A DNA stretch of 60,100 nucleotides from Fidelibacterota bacterium SCGC AAA298-D23 (GCA_000402655.1 AQSI01000003.1:117679-177778), one strand, 5' to 3'. Shown: positions 35,437 through 45,128, numbered from the stretch's first letter. A program made the numbers and translations. The notes: a model not told the origin generated them from the sequence alone.

Positions 35437-35968
35437 GTTAATTTGTTCTCTATTATTTTTTGTAAGTCTTTATGGACAAGATGTCAGTGATAATATTTCT
35501 AACAATATTAAACCTTTACTCGTTGAGGAATTATCTGACTTGGAATTGATGTTAATTGCCAATATCAATACAAATGAAACCCTTGAAACTTTTTTTAAAC
35601 TAGATGTGATTAACGAGTCAATTAAGCTTAATGCTCCAGAATACAACAGATTTGCTCGAAAAAATAACACTGGAATGTTTTTTCCTGTAAATACTTCTAC
35701 ATCGCTTTATCTTGATGCTGGATTACCTGGTTGGGTTAAAGCAAGCAAATATATTTCTAATAATAACGATTTCTATTCAAGTGGTTTTTTTAATTCATCA
35801 CTTGATAAGTTCACATATTACAACTCAAGAAAAGGTTTTTTAGATACTGACAATTATTTTAAAGACCCATGGGATCAAAGATCACTGGATGATTATATTA
35901 GATATATTCACATGCCGCCGGTAATCAATCATTCAGAAATAAATACGATTTATGATAGAAATAGATAA
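35429..35968 (+). CDS. Unknown exported protein
   Basis: A 179-residue protein with a short signal peptide (residues about 1-16, ending at LYGQ). The mature part has an acidic, Asn-rich start and many aromatic residues later (SKYISNNNDFYSSGFF). I do not recognise a family, and no cysteine or metal cluster is present. It is linked by overlaps to arfB before it and murE after it (17 bases), so it is cotranscribed with the murE-murF-mraY block. A cell-envelope role is inferred only from that position and from export. Confidence 0.6.
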   Translation: MIRLICSLLFFVSLYGQDVSDNISNNIKPLLVEELSDLELMLIANINTNETLETFFKLDVINESIKLNAPEYNRFARKNNTGMFFPVNTSTSLYLDAGLPGWVKASKYISNNNDFYSSGFFNSSLDKFTYYNSRKGFLDTDNYFKDPWDQRSLDDYIRYIHMPPVINHSEINTIYDRNR

Positions 35969-37391
35969 AGTATTAAATACTATTTTAAATGAATCTATTG
36001 AACTGCCTAAGATATTAGTTCAGGGTCTTACTAATAATTCCTCAAAAGTAAAAAAAGGATACATTTTTTTTGCTTTTAAAGGAGAAAATTATGATGGAAA
36101 TGACTTCATTGAAAATGCATTTAAAAACGGAGCTTGCTTAGCGATTACAGATTCTAATAAGTTAGAATCTCAAAAAAATGTAGTAAAAGTTGAAGATGTA
36201 AGAATTGCCGCAGGCATTGCTTGTTCAAATTTTTACAATTTTCCTCAAAATGAAGTAAAGTTGATAGGAATTACTGGTACGAACGGTAAAACATCAACAT
36301 CAACCATTTTAAAAAGCATTTTAGATGCAAAAAATGAAAAGACGATACAAATAGGTACAAGTGGAATAAAGCCTTCGATTGAAATTAATCCTGGACTAAC
36401 TACGCCAGATATTTTTGATTTGTATGAAATATTAAATTATGCAGTTAATGAAAATTACAAAAATGTTATATTAGAGGTTTCTTCTCATGCATTATCACAA
36501 AGAAGAATAGAAAACATCTTTTTTGATATAACTGCATTTACAAATCTTACACATGATCATTTAGATTATCATAAGACGATGGATGAATATTTTAGTGAAA
36601 AACTTAAACTTTTTAATTTAAATAAAGATAATGGCTCTTCTGTTGTGATGATTGATGATGAGTATGGTAAGAGAATTGCTGAGTTAAATTCAAATATCAA
36701 ATGTATTTCTCTTAAAAATGAAGACGCTGATTATTTTTGTACTTCATATAGCATTAATAGTTTTGGATTAGCAGGTACTTTAGCATGGGACTCCGAAACT
36801 TTAGACTTTGAATCAAATCTTATTGGTTCATTTAATTTAGAAAACCTGATTCTTGCTGCATCAATTGCAATTGAACTGAATATTTCAGCACAACCCATAG
36901 CAAAAGGAATTGAAAATTGTACCAATATTGATGGCAGATTACATTTGGTTGAAAACCAAAAAAATCAAATGATATTTTTAGATTATGCACATTCACCAGA
37001 TGCATATTTTAGAACATTAAAAGCTCTAGAAGAAAACTTCAATCGTCCTTTGAAAGTTCTTTTTGGCGCTGGAGGTGGTAGAGATAAATCTAAAAGACCA
37101 AAAATGGCGGAAGTTGTTGAAAAATATTCTATAGAGTGTTATCTAGCGCCTGATAATCCTAGATTTGAAGATATTGAATTAATAAATAATGATGTAATAA
37201 AAGGATTTTCGAATGAAAGTCATCATATTTTCAATGATAGAAAAGAAGCACTTATATTTGCTTTAACAAATTTAAAGTCAGATGAAATATTAATTATTTT
37301 TGGAAAAGGAACGGAAGAGTATCAAGAAATTAATGGTACGAAACATTTTTATTCTGATCGTGATATAATTAAAGAATTTTATGAGAATTGA
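35952..37391 (+). CDS. murE: UDP-MurNAc-tripeptide synthetase MurE, meso-DAP type
   Basis: MurE adds the third residue of the peptidoglycan stem peptide. The 479-residue ligase has GTNGKTSTSTIL (ATP loop, near residue 110), VLEVSSHALSQRR and DYAHSPDA. The specificity motif DNPR (in LAPDNPRFED) is the one known for meso-diaminopimelate enzymes, so the peptidoglycan is predicted to be DAP-type. It starts the displaced murE-murF-mraY block, normally found between ftsI and murD, and overlaps murF by 11 bases. Confidence 0.95.
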   Translation: MIEIDKVLNTILNESIELPKILVQGLTNNSSKVKKGYIFFAFKGENYDGNDFIENAFKNGACLAITDSNKLESQKNVVKVEDVRIAAGIACSNFYNFPQNEVKLIGITGTNGKTSTSTILKSILDAKNEKTIQIGTSGIKPSIEINPGLTTPDIFDLYEILNYAVNENYKNVILEVSSHALSQRRIENIFFDITAFTNLTHDHLDYHKTMDEYFSEKLKLFNLNKDNGSSVVMIDDEYGKRIAELNSNIKCISLKNEDADYFCTSYSINSFGLAGTLAWDSETLDFESNLIGSFNLENLILAASIAIELNISAQPIAKGIENCTNIDGRLHLVENQKNQMIFLDYAHSPDAYFRTLKALEENFNRPLKVLFGAGGGRDKSKRPKMAEVVEKYSIECYLAPDNPRFEDIELINNDVIKGFSNESHHIFNDRKEALIFALTNLKSDEILIIFGKGTEEYQEINGTKHFYSDRDIIKEFYEN

Positions 37392-38619
37392 TTTAAAAGA
37401 GAAAAACCATTTTTTAACAGTTTTTGAAACTTTTTTTGGTCGATCTATTGATAGGCCGATAAATGGAATATCGATAGATAGCAGAAATATCAAAAAAAAT
37501 GATTTATTTATTGCTATTAAGGGAGAAAACTTTGATGGAAATGATTTCCTTGATCAAGCTTTACAAGATGGTGCAAGTTATACGCTATCGTCATACAAAA
37601 ATGAAAGTAGCCATCATCTTTTAGTTGAGGATTTAAATGTTTTCATAAAAGAGTTATTAATTAACTGGTTAAAGAGTTTTAATGGAAGAATTGTCGGAAT
37701 TACAGGTTCAAACGGGAAAACCACAACTAAGGATTTGATAGCACACCTTCTCCAATCAAAGTTTCAAGTTGAAAAGACTTTAGGTAATTATAACACCTCA
37801 ATAAGCGTTCCTTTATCAATTCTTTCTTTTGCGCTTGATTCTGAAATATATGTTCTTGAATTAGGAGCAAATAAAGTTGGAGATATAGAATATTTATCCT
37901 CAATAGTTAAACCTGACTATGGAGTAATTACAAGTATAGCTGCAGCACATCTTGATGGATTTGGTTCAATAGAAAATATTGAAAAAGAAAAAAAATCTAT
38001 TCTGAATCATTCAACAAAGAAATATAACTTCCATGAGATAAAGCCAAACTCTTTAGCCATTAATTTTATAGAAAATAAAAGTAATATTTTTATTAAAAAT
38101 TTAGAAATTGCTTCTCATGTCGCTAATGATATCTTTAATGATAGTAATTTTCCTAAAATGAATGGGGATTTATTAATTAATTGCTTAGAAAGTTTTAAAA
38201 TGCCTCCAGGGAGAGGTGAAATTTTTTCATTAAATAAGTTTAAAATAATAGACGATTCATACAATGCAAATCCAGAATCTGTTAAAGCGGCATTAGATCA
38301 CTTGAGCGGTTATAAAGAAAATAGAAAATTTTTTGTTTTTGGAGATATGAAGGAGCTTGGAGCTAATGAAGAGATTTTTCATAAAAAAATAGGTCAATAT
38401 GCAGTTGAAAAAGCAGATATTTTATTAACTGTTGGCAAGTTGGCTAAAAATGCACAATCTAATAGTAATAACTTTGCATTAAGCTTACATTTCAATGATA
38501 ATTTTTCTTTATTAGAAAAGTTAAATGAACTTTTAACAGACGGAGACATTGTTTTGATTAAGGGGTCCAGAAGTATGCAACTTGATCAATTAATAAATGA
38601 ATTAAAAAATGTTAAATGA
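37381..38619 (+). CDS. murF: UDP-MurNAc-tripeptide--D-Ala-D-Ala ligase
   Basis: MurF adds D-Ala-D-Ala to complete the pentapeptide precursor. The 412 residues show an N-terminal domain with GISIDSRNIKKNDLFIAIKG, the ATP loop GSNGKTTTKDLI near residue 111, ELGANKVGDIEYL and DDSYNANPESVKAAL, which are MurF hallmarks. It is about 40 residues shorter than the E. coli enzyme but has all catalytic blocks. It overlaps murE by 11 bases and mraY by 11 bases. Confidence 0.95.
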   Translation: MRIDLKEKNHFLTVFETFFGRSIDRPINGISIDSRNIKKNDLFIAIKGENFDGNDFLDQALQDGASYTLSSYKNESSHHLLVEDLNVFIKELLINWLKSFNGRIVGITGSNGKTTTKDLIAHLLQSKFQVEKTLGNYNTSISVPLSILSFALDSEIYVLELGANKVGDIEYLSSIVKPDYGVITSIAAAHLDGFGSIENIEKEKKSILNHSTKKYNFHEIKPNSLAINFIENKSNIFIKNLEIASHVANDIFNDSNFPKMNGDLLINCLESFKMPPGRGEIFSLNKFKIIDDSYNANPESVKAALDHLSGYKENRKFFVFGDMKELGANEEIFHKKIGQYAVEKADILLTVGKLAKNAQSNSNNFALSLHFNDNFSLLEKLNELLTDGDIVLIKGSRSMQLDQLINELKNVK

Positions 38620-39718
38620 ATTATTATTACCACTAAGAGAATTTTTCGGTTTCTTAAATCTTTTTGAATACATCACTTTTAGAGCTGGTGCAAGTGCGAT
38701 TCTTGCTCTATTAATAAGCTTTATATTTGGACCTTTCGTTGTAAAAAAATTAATAAATCTTCAGATAGGTGAATCCATAAGAGATCATGGTCCGGATTCT
38801 CATAAAGAAAAACAGGGTACTCCTACTATGGGAGGGGTATTGATTATTCTTTCTACAATTATCCCTACTGTACTATTAGCAGATTTAAATAATTTATTTA
38901 TTCAAATAATATGTATTTCAATGGTTTGGATGGGGCTAGTTGGTTTTTATGATGATTATCTGAAAGTTGTTAAGAAAAGAAAAGACGGTTTGAGTGGAAG
39001 ATATAAATTGCTAGCTCAAACTATTCTTGGAGTATTCATTTCATACATACTAATAAGTTCAAATGTATATGGGGACTATACTCTTCTAACTTTTGTCCCT
39101 TTTTTAAAGAATGTTTCTATTAATTTCTTTTATCCTATCATTTATGCTATTTTTATTATTTTAGTTGTTTCAGCAACCTCAAATGCAGTAAATCTTACTG
39201 ATGGTCTTGATGGTTTAGCTGCCGGATTGTTAGCTATTTCAGTAAGTGTATTTGGAATAATAGCATACATATCAGGAAGAGTTGATTTTACCGATTATTT
39301 ATATATTGCTTATTTGCCACTAGCAAGTGAACTGACAATCTTTGCTACTGCGTTTTTTGGTGGTTGTCTTGGCTTCTTGTGGTTTAATGCAAAACCCGCC
39401 GAGATTTTTATGGGAGATGTAGGATCTTTATCAACTGGAGCTGCTCTGGGAACATTAGCAATTCTTCTAAAGAAAGAAGTATTATTGTTAATTGTTGGAG
39501 GAGTCTTTGTAATTGAAACCTTATCTGTTATCATTCAGGTTTTATTTTTTAGATATACAAAAAACAAATACGGTACTGGTAAAAAATTCTTTCTAATGGC
39601 ACCAATTCATCATCATTTTGAACTCAAAGGATGGCCTGAATCAAGAGTCGTTACTAGATTTTGGATAATAGGCATAATGTTTGCTCTAATGTCTTTGACT
39701 ACTTTCAAAGTTAGATAG
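38609..39718 (+). CDS. mraY: Phospho-N-acetylmuramoyl-pentapeptide transferase
   Basis: MraY transfers phospho-MurNAc-pentapeptide to undecaprenyl phosphate, forming lipid I. The 369-residue polytopic protein has about ten membrane segments and the catalytic motifs FYDDYLKVV, NLTDGLDGLAAG, and the histidine-rich IHHHFELKGWPES near the C-terminus. Full length. Last gene of the murE-murF-mraY block; ispG begins one base after its stop. Confidence 0.96.
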   Translation: MLNELLLPLREFFGFLNLFEYITFRAGASAILALLISFIFGPFVVKKLINLQIGESIRDHGPDSHKEKQGTPTMGGVLIILSTIIPTVLLADLNNLFIQIICISMVWMGLVGFYDDYLKVVKKRKDGLSGRYKLLAQTILGVFISYILISSNVYGDYTLLTFVPFLKNVSINFFYPIIYAIFIILVVSATSNAVNLTDGLDGLAAGLLAISVSVFGIIAYISGRVDFTDYLYIAYLPLASELTIFATAFFGGCLGFLWFNAKPAEIFMGDVGSLSTGAALGTLAILLKKEVLLLIVGGVFVIETLSVIIQVLFFRYTKNKYGTGKKFFLMAPIHHHFELKGWPESRVVTRFWIIGIMFALMSLTTFKVR

Positions 39719-39719
39719 C

Positions 39720-41513
39720 ATGAGAAGAAAAACTTTAAGTGTTAAAATAGGTAAGGTCTTTATTGGAAGCGATCATAGCATCAAAACCCAATCTATGACA
39801 ACAGCATCTACCATGGATACTGATAAAAGCGTAGATGAAGCCATAAGAATCATTCAAGCAGGCGGAAAACTAGTTAGATTTACAGCTCCAAATATTAATG
39901 AAGCAAAAAATTTATTAAACATCAAAGATGCTTTGGTTGCAAAAGGTTATGATGATCCACTAGTTGCTGATATTCATTTTACTCCAAATGCTGCATTAGA
40001 AGCATCAAAAATAGTGGAAAAAGTAAGAATTAATCCTGGAAATTATGTTGATAAGAAAAAATTTGAAGTCAAAGAATACGATGATAAATCTTATCAAGAT
40101 GAGCTTTTAAAAATTGAAAAGAAATTTATTCCTCTAATAAATTCCTGTAAAAAAAATAATGTTGCCATGAGAATTGGTACGAATCATGGATCATTGTCGG
40201 ATAGAGTAATGAATAGATTTGGTGATACTCCATTAGGGATGGTTGAATCAGCAATGGAGTTTTTAAGGATTTGCAAACAAAATGAATATGATCAAGTTGT
40301 CTTATCAATGAAATCAAGCAATCCAATTGTAATGATACATGCATATAGGTTACTTGTTAAATCCATGGAAAATGAAAATATGCATTTTCCACTTCATTTA
40401 GGAGTTACTGAAGCAGGAGATGGACTTGACGGTAGAATAAAGTCCGCATTGGGAATTGGAACTTTACTAACGGAGGGTATAGGAGATACGATTCGAGTAT
40501 CATTAACTGAAGATCCTGAGTTTGAAATACCTGCAGCTGAAAAAATTCTTGAAAAAATAAATAGTATTTCTAAAAAAATAAGACTTAAGAATACTGATAA
40601 AAGAGCTTTTTCATTTTTTAAAAGAGAGACTAAATCTATTAAAAATATTGGAGACAAAAACCCACCTATTGTGATTTCAAATAATTCAAATGATTTTGAA
40701 GGAAATTTTCCAGATTATTTATTTATCGATGATCTAGATAATATTGATGAATCAAAAAAATATATAATTGAGGGCAAAAATTGGAATGAAAATCTTTCAA
40801 AAAATATTTTTCCTTATTTTTATTCATTAAAAGATTTTAGAAAGTCTGAATTAGCTTCTGATGTTTTAAATTTTGTTGAAATTGAATTAACAAAAATAAC
40901 TAATACTATTATGCAAACATTCTCAAATAATGTTGTAATAGTTTTAAATGTTGATAATGCAAATAGACATGATCTACTAAGCGCTTTTAATTTTCTTGAA
41001 GAAAAACAAATAAAAATTCCAATTATTTTAAAAGGTAGTTATCAAAGTTCAGACTTTGAGAAAGTTGCAATAGAAGCCTCAATCGATATAGGTTCAATTT
41101 TGTTAGAGGGGATGGGAAATGGTATATGGATTCAGACAAAAGATTTTGATTCGAAGATAAATGAACTTTCATTTTTGATTTTACAAAATACTAGAACAAG
41201 AATATTTAAAACTGACTATATATCATGCCCTTCATGTGGAAGAACAAAATTTGATTTACAAGAAACCACAGCTTTAGTCAAAGAGCATACAAACCATTTA
41301 AAAGGACTTAAGATTTCAGTTATGGGCTGTATTGTTAATGGACCTGGAGAGATGGCAGATGCGGATTATGGTTATGTAGGTTCTGGAGACGGAGTTATAT
41401 CATTATATAAAGGCAAAGAATTAGTAAAAAGAAATATTTCAAGTGAGCATGCTGTTGATGAATTGATACAGTTAATTAAAGAAAATGACGATTGGATCGA
41501 TCCTAAAAATTAA
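39720..41513 (+). CDS. ispG: 4-hydroxy-3-methylbut-2-enyl diphosphate synthase, long (three-domain) form
   Basis: IspG (GcpE) performs the sixth step of the MEP isoprenoid pathway. At 597 residues this is the long form with an extra domain (about residues 290-490) between the TIM barrel and the [4Fe-4S] domain, as in plants, chlamydiae and Bacteroidetes-like bacteria; the short form is about 370. The N-terminal block contains TQSMTTASTMDTD. The iron-sulfur domain shows CPSCGRTKFDLQ and SVMGCIVNGPGEMADADYG. It follows mraY directly, which makes sense because undecaprenyl phosphate is an isoprenoid. Confidence 0.95.
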   Translation: MRRKTLSVKIGKVFIGSDHSIKTQSMTTASTMDTDKSVDEAIRIIQAGGKLVRFTAPNINEAKNLLNIKDALVAKGYDDPLVADIHFTPNAALEASKIVEKVRINPGNYVDKKKFEVKEYDDKSYQDELLKIEKKFIPLINSCKKNNVAMRIGTNHGSLSDRVMNRFGDTPLGMVESAMEFLRICKQNEYDQVVLSMKSSNPIVMIHAYRLLVKSMENENMHFPLHLGVTEAGDGLDGRIKSALGIGTLLTEGIGDTIRVSLTEDPEFEIPAAEKILEKINSISKKIRLKNTDKRAFSFFKRETKSIKNIGDKNPPIVISNNSNDFEGNFPDYLFIDDLDNIDESKKYIIEGKNWNENLSKNIFPYFYSLKDFRKSELASDVLNFVEIELTKITNTIMQTFSNNVVIVLNVDNANRHDLLSAFNFLEEKQIKIPIILKGSYQSSDFEKVAIEASIDIGSILLEGMGNGIWIQTKDFDSKINELSFLILQNTRTRIFKTDYISCPSCGRTKFDLQETTALVKEHTNHLKGLKISVMGCIVNGPGEMADADYGYVGSGDGVISLYKGKELVKRNISSEHAVDELIQLIKENDDWIDPKN

Positions 41514-41558
41514 CTTACATTGCTTGAACAATTAAACTTTTATGTGTAAAGTCCTTTC

Positions 41559-42605
41559 ATGGGTTTAGAAAACTATATACCGGCAAATTTATTACTTTGG
41601 ATTGAACCAATTATTACAATCCTTTTAGGACTTGTTTTAGGCTTATTTTTCAAAAAATTTCTTGTTTCAAGACTAATATCTCTTTCAGAGAAAAACAATT
41701 GGCAAAGTGATGACGTAGTGATTAATGCAATTAATTCTGTTATCGTATTTTGGTTTTTTCTAGCTTTTTCATCGATAGCTGTTGGTAATTCAGAACTTCC
41801 AGGACCGGAAGATATTTATCAAAAAATTATATCTGCTTTTTTAATCATTTCTATTAGTTTAACTGCTTCGAGAGTCGTACTTGGGCTGCTTGATATTTGG
41901 TCTCAAACAAATAAATCTTTACCTTCAACAGGTATTTTTAAAGGCTTGACAAATGTTGCAATTTTTTCAATTGGCATTTTGTTTATTTTACAGTCCTTTG
42001 GTATTTCAATTACACCCTTAATTACAGCACTAGGTGTTGGTGGTTTGGCAGTTTCATTAGCACTAAAAGATACATTATCAGATTTATTTGGTGGAATTAA
42101 TATTCTTTTGAGTAAGACAATGCAAGAAGGTGATTATGTACAGCTCGATAACGGTTACCAGGGTTATGTTGAAAACGTTGGCTGGAGATACACCACAATT
42201 CGTGAGAGAGCTAATAACATAATTTCTATTCCTAATTCTGTACTTTCAGGTTCAATTTCTAAAAACTTTTCTTCTATGGACTCTGCTTTTAGAGTTCCTA
42301 TTCAGATTGGAGTTTCATACGATAGTGACCTTGAACATGTTGAGAAAGTTGCTTTAGAAGTAGCTAATGAAATTTATGATGAGCTTGATTGTGTTAGTAA
42401 ATCTTACAAACCAGTTATAAGATTTAGAGAATTTGCAGATTCCAGCATTAATTTTTTCATTTATTTTCAAGGAAAAAACTTTGGAGATCACAACACTATT
42501 CTTAATAGTTATATAAAAAAGCTTCACAAAAAGTTTAAAGAGGAAAAAATCGATATACCTTATCCTATTAGAACTCTTATTCATAAAAATGAAATTAAGG
42601 ATTAA
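41559..42605 (+). CDS. MscS-family mechanosensitive channel
   Basis: A 348-residue protein with about three to four N-terminal membrane helices and a cytoplasmic beta/alpha-beta domain. The pore helix and adjacent conserved region read LGVGGLAVSLALKDTLSDLFGGINILLSK, typical of MscS, followed by the beta-domain GDYVQL...GYVENVGWRYTTIR. It releases solutes after osmotic downshock. The end overlaps dut by 17 bases. It could instead be a non-mechanosensitive MscS-like channel, but the class is clear. Confidence 0.92.
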   Translation: MGLENYIPANLLLWIEPIITILLGLVLGLFFKKFLVSRLISLSEKNNWQSDDVVINAINSVIVFWFFLAFSSIAVGNSELPGPEDIYQKIISAFLIISISLTASRVVLGLLDIWSQTNKSLPSTGIFKGLTNVAIFSIGILFILQSFGISITPLITALGVGGLAVSLALKDTLSDLFGGINILLSKTMQEGDYVQLDNGYQGYVENVGWRYTTIRERANNIISIPNSVLSGSISKNFSSMDSAFRVPIQIGVSYDSDLEHVEKVALEVANEIYDELDCVSKSYKPVIRFREFADSSINFFIYFQGKNFGDHNTILNSYIKKLHKKFKEEKIDIPYPIRTLIHKNEIKD

Positions 42606-43026
42606 GGCTTTTAACAATAGAGCCAAAGAGCTCTATGAAAACCATTCACATTTTCACTCTGGTGATGCTGGATTAGATTTATTTGTTGTTGAAGATCAAA
42701 TCATTCCAGCCAAAAGTACACAACCAATTCCATTACAAATAGCATGCGAAAATTTAGATAACAAGGCCTATTATTTATTTCCAAGATCTAGTATTTCCAA
42801 GACTCCTTTAAGGCTTGCTAATTCTATTGGTCTTATTGACGGTGGATACAGAGGTGAATTAATTGGTATGGTTGATAATATTTATGATAAAGATTTTCAT
42901 ATTAAGAGAGGAGAAAGATATTTTCAATTAGTTGCTGTTGATAGTTCTCCTATTGATTTTGAATTAGTTGAAGAGTTGTCTGAATCTAGCCGAGGAGAGG
43001 GCGGATTTGGTAGTACAGGCAGATAA
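42589..43026 (+). CDS. dut: Deoxyuridine 5'-triphosphate nucleotidohydrolase (dUTPase)
   Basis: This 145-residue trimeric dUTPase hydrolyses dUTP to dUMP, protecting DNA from uracil. All signature motifs are visible: HSGDAGLDLFV, PRSSIS, IDGGYRGELIG and the flexible C-terminal RGEGGFGSTGR that closes the active site. The tail motif normally reads GxGGFGSTG, and it is intact. It overlaps the MscS gene and is followed by the 157-base groES leader. Confidence 0.95.
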   Translation: MKLRIKAFNNRAKELYENHSHFHSGDAGLDLFVVEDQIIPAKSTQPIPLQIACENLDNKAYYLFPRSSISKTPLRLANSIGLIDGGYRGELIGMVDNIYDKDFHIKRGERYFQLVAVDSSPIDFELVEELSESSRGEGGFGSTGR

Positions 43027-43072
43027 TTAATATTTCATTTGTAATTCTAGATACAAAATTTTAAAATTACCG

Positions 43073-43103
43073 TGCAAAAATATGTAGATATGACATTTTT
43101 GCA
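43073..43103 (+). promoter_or_regulatory. Inverted repeat upstream of groES (non-CIRCE)
   Basis: TGCAAAAAT (43073-43081) and ATTTTTGCA (43095-43103) form a perfect 9-bp inverted repeat separated by 13 bases. A third similar half-site, ATTTTTTGCA, lies at 43133-43142 within the putative promoter. The canonical CIRCE element (TTAGCACTC-N9-GAGTGCTAA) is not present. Geometry resembles a repressor operator; the regulator is unknown. Confidence 0.5.
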
Positions 43104-43125
43104 TAAATAATAGTTAAAATGCTAA

Positions 43126-43156
43126 TTGGCATATTTTTTGCATTAATAACTATAAA
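43126..43156 (+). promoter_or_regulatory. Possible groESL promoter
   Basis: TTGGCA (43126-43131) and TATAAA (43151-43156) are separated by 19 bases, which is long for sigma-70. They lie 28 bases before the groES ATG. The surrounding region is so AT-rich that other -10 choices are possible. Confidence 0.35.
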
Positions 43157-43183
43157 TTATTTAACTAATAAGAGGATAAAACA

Positions 43184-43474
43184 ATGTCTTTAAAAATTAA
43201 ACCGCTTGAAGATAGAGTAGTTGTAGAAGCAATGGCTGCTGATGAAACAACAGCTAGTGGAATTATACTTCCTGATACTGCTCAAGAAAAACCTCAACAA
43301 GGTACTGTAGTTGTGGTTGGTCCAGGAAAAAATAATGAAGATGGTACTACAAGCAAAATGTCCGTTAAGACAGGCGACGTAGTATTATATGGTAAATATT
43401 CAGGTACAGAAATCACATATGAAGGCAAAGACTTGCTTATCATGAGAGAAAGTGATATTCTGGCAATTTTATAA
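43184..43474 (+). CDS. groES: Co-chaperonin GroES
   Basis: A 96-residue heptameric cap of the GroEL folding chamber. It shows the N-terminal IKPLEDRVVVEA, the mobile loop with ETTASGIILPDTAQEKP, and the end DLLIMRESDILAIL. Normal length. A purine-rich AGAGGAT precedes the start. It is followed after 10 bases by groEL. Confidence 0.97.
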   Translation: MSLKIKPLEDRVVVEAMAADETTASGIILPDTAQEKPQQGTVVVVGPGKNNEDGTTSKMSVKTGDVVLYGKYSGTEITYEGKDLLIMRESDILAIL

Positions 43475-43484
43475 GGAGGATTAA

Positions 43485-45128
43485 ATGGCTAAAGATATCG
43501 CATACGATACAGAAGCAAGAGGAGCTCTTAAAAAGGGCGTAGATAAGCTTGCAAACGCTGTTAAGGTTACATTAGGTCCAAAAGGCAGAAATGTAGTTAT
43601 TGAAAGAAAATTTGGATCACCACTTGTGACAAAAGATGGTGTTTCAGTTGCAAAAGAAATTGATTTAGAAAATCAGCTTGAAAATGTTGGTGCTCAAATG
43701 GTAAGAGAGGTTGCATCCAAAACATCGGATGTTGCGGGTGATGGAACAACAACAGCAACAGTTTTAGCTCAATCAATTATTTCAGAAGGATTAAAAAATG
43801 TTACAGCCGGAGCTAATCCAATGGAAATTAAAAAAGGAATCGATTTAGCAAAAGATAGTGTAGTTAAATCTATTTCAAAACTATCTAAAGATATTCCTGA
43901 CTCAAAGCAAATAGCTCAAGTTGCAACAATTTCCGCAAATGATGACAATGAGATTGGTTCAAAAATTGCTGAAGCAATGGATAAAGTTGGTAAAGATGGA
44001 GTCATTACTGTTGAAGAATCTAAAACTGCTGAAACTTATTTAGAGTTTGTAGAGGGTATGCAATTTGATAGAGGGTATTTATCTCCATATTTTGTAACTA
44101 ATTCCGATTCAATGGAAGCTGATTTAGATGATCCTTTTGTTTTAGTTCATGACAAAAAAATTAGCAATATGAAAGACTTACTTCCTCTTCTTGAAAAGGT
44201 AGTTCAAGCAGGTAAGCCAATCTTAATTATTGCTGAAGATATTGAAGGTGAAGCATTAGCTACATTGGTTGTTAACAAATTAAGAGGAACTTTTAAGGTT
44301 TTAGCAGTAAAAGCTCCTGGTTTTGGTGACAGAAGAAAAGCTATGCTTGAGGATATTGCAATTTTAACTGGCGCAACTGTTATTTCTGAAGAACAAGGCT
44401 ATAAACTTGAAAGCGCTACACTCGATTATCTAGGAACCTGTAAAAAAGTTGTAAGTGACAAAGATAATACAACTATTGTTGACGGAAGCGGAGATAAATC
44501 TGCAATTGATGCTAGAGTTAATGAAATTAAAGTTCAAATTGAAAAATCTTCATCCGACTATGACAAAGAAAAGATGCAGGAAAGACTAGCTAAGCTCTCA
44601 GGTGGAGTTGCAGTCCTTAATGTTGGAGCAGCAACTGAAGTTGAAATGAAAGAAAAGAAAGCTAGAGTTGATGATGCACTTCATGCAACTAGAGCAGCTG
44701 TTGAAGAAGGAATAGTTCCAGGTGGAGGCGTTGCATTACTTAGGGCCAGTTTAGACTTAGCAAAAGTAAAAGCATCTGTCTCTGAGCAAGTCGGAGTTGA
44801 TATTATGAAACGTGCTCTTGAAGGTCCAATTAGACAAATTTGTTCTAATGCTGGAGTTGAAGCTTCGATTGTTGTTCAAAAAGTTCTTGAAGGAAAGAAT
44901 GACTTTGGATATGATGCTCGTCAAGATGAATACGTTAATATGTTCAAAGCTGGAATTATCGATCCAGCTAAAGTAGCAAGAGTTGCAGTAGAAAATGCTG
45001 CATCAATTTCAGGATTATTATTAACCACTGAAGCTGCAATAACTGAACAACCAGAAGAACATGATCATTCTCCAATGCCAGGTGGTGCTCCAGATATGGG
45101 CATGGGTGGCATGGGTGGAATGATGTAA
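43485..45128 (+). CDS. groEL: Chaperonin GroEL
   Basis: A 547-residue ATP-driven folding chaperonin. Diagnostic stretches include VTLGPKGRNVVIE, the nucleotide-binding GDGTTTATVLAQ, and AAVEEGIVPGGGVALL. The C-terminal tail ends in GGM repeats (MGGMGGMM), the usual flexible floor of the cavity. GGAGG lies 5 bases before the ATG, the strongest ribosome site in the window, fitting high expression. A terminator follows the gene. Confidence 0.98.
   Translation: MAKDIAYDTEARGALKKGVDKLANAVKVTLGPKGRNVVIERKFGSPLVTKDGVSVAKEIDLENQLENVGAQMVREVASKTSDVAGDGTTTATVLAQSIISEGLKNVTAGANPMEIKKGIDLAKDSVVKSISKLSKDIPDSKQIAQVATISANDDNEIGSKIAEAMDKVGKDGVITVEESKTAETYLEFVEGMQFDRGYLSPYFVTNSDSMEADLDDPFVLVHDKKISNMKDLLPLLEKVVQAGKPILIIAEDIEGEALATLVVNKLRGTFKVLAVKAPGFGDRRKAMLEDIAILTGATVISEEQGYKLESATLDYLGTCKKVVSDKDNTTIVDGSGDKSAIDARVNEIKVQIEKSSSDYDKEKMQERLAKLSGGVAVLNVGAATEVEMKEKKARVDDALHATRAAVEEGIVPGGGVALLRASLDLAKVKASVSEQVGVDIMKRALEGPIRQICSNAGVEASIVVQKVLEGKNDFGYDARQDEYVNMFKAGIIDPAKVARVAVENAASISGLLLTTEAAITEQPEEHDHSPMPGGAPDMGMGGMGGMM

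Noticed and set aside
36731..36925. Minus-strand frame within murE, and similar antisense frames inside other housekeeping genes
   Set aside because: All are inside well-supported genes with intact family motifs and show no independent features.
43027..43183. CIRCE/HrcA operator before groES
   Set aside because: Neither TTAGCACTC nor GAGTGCTAA is present; only an unrelated inverted repeat is seen.
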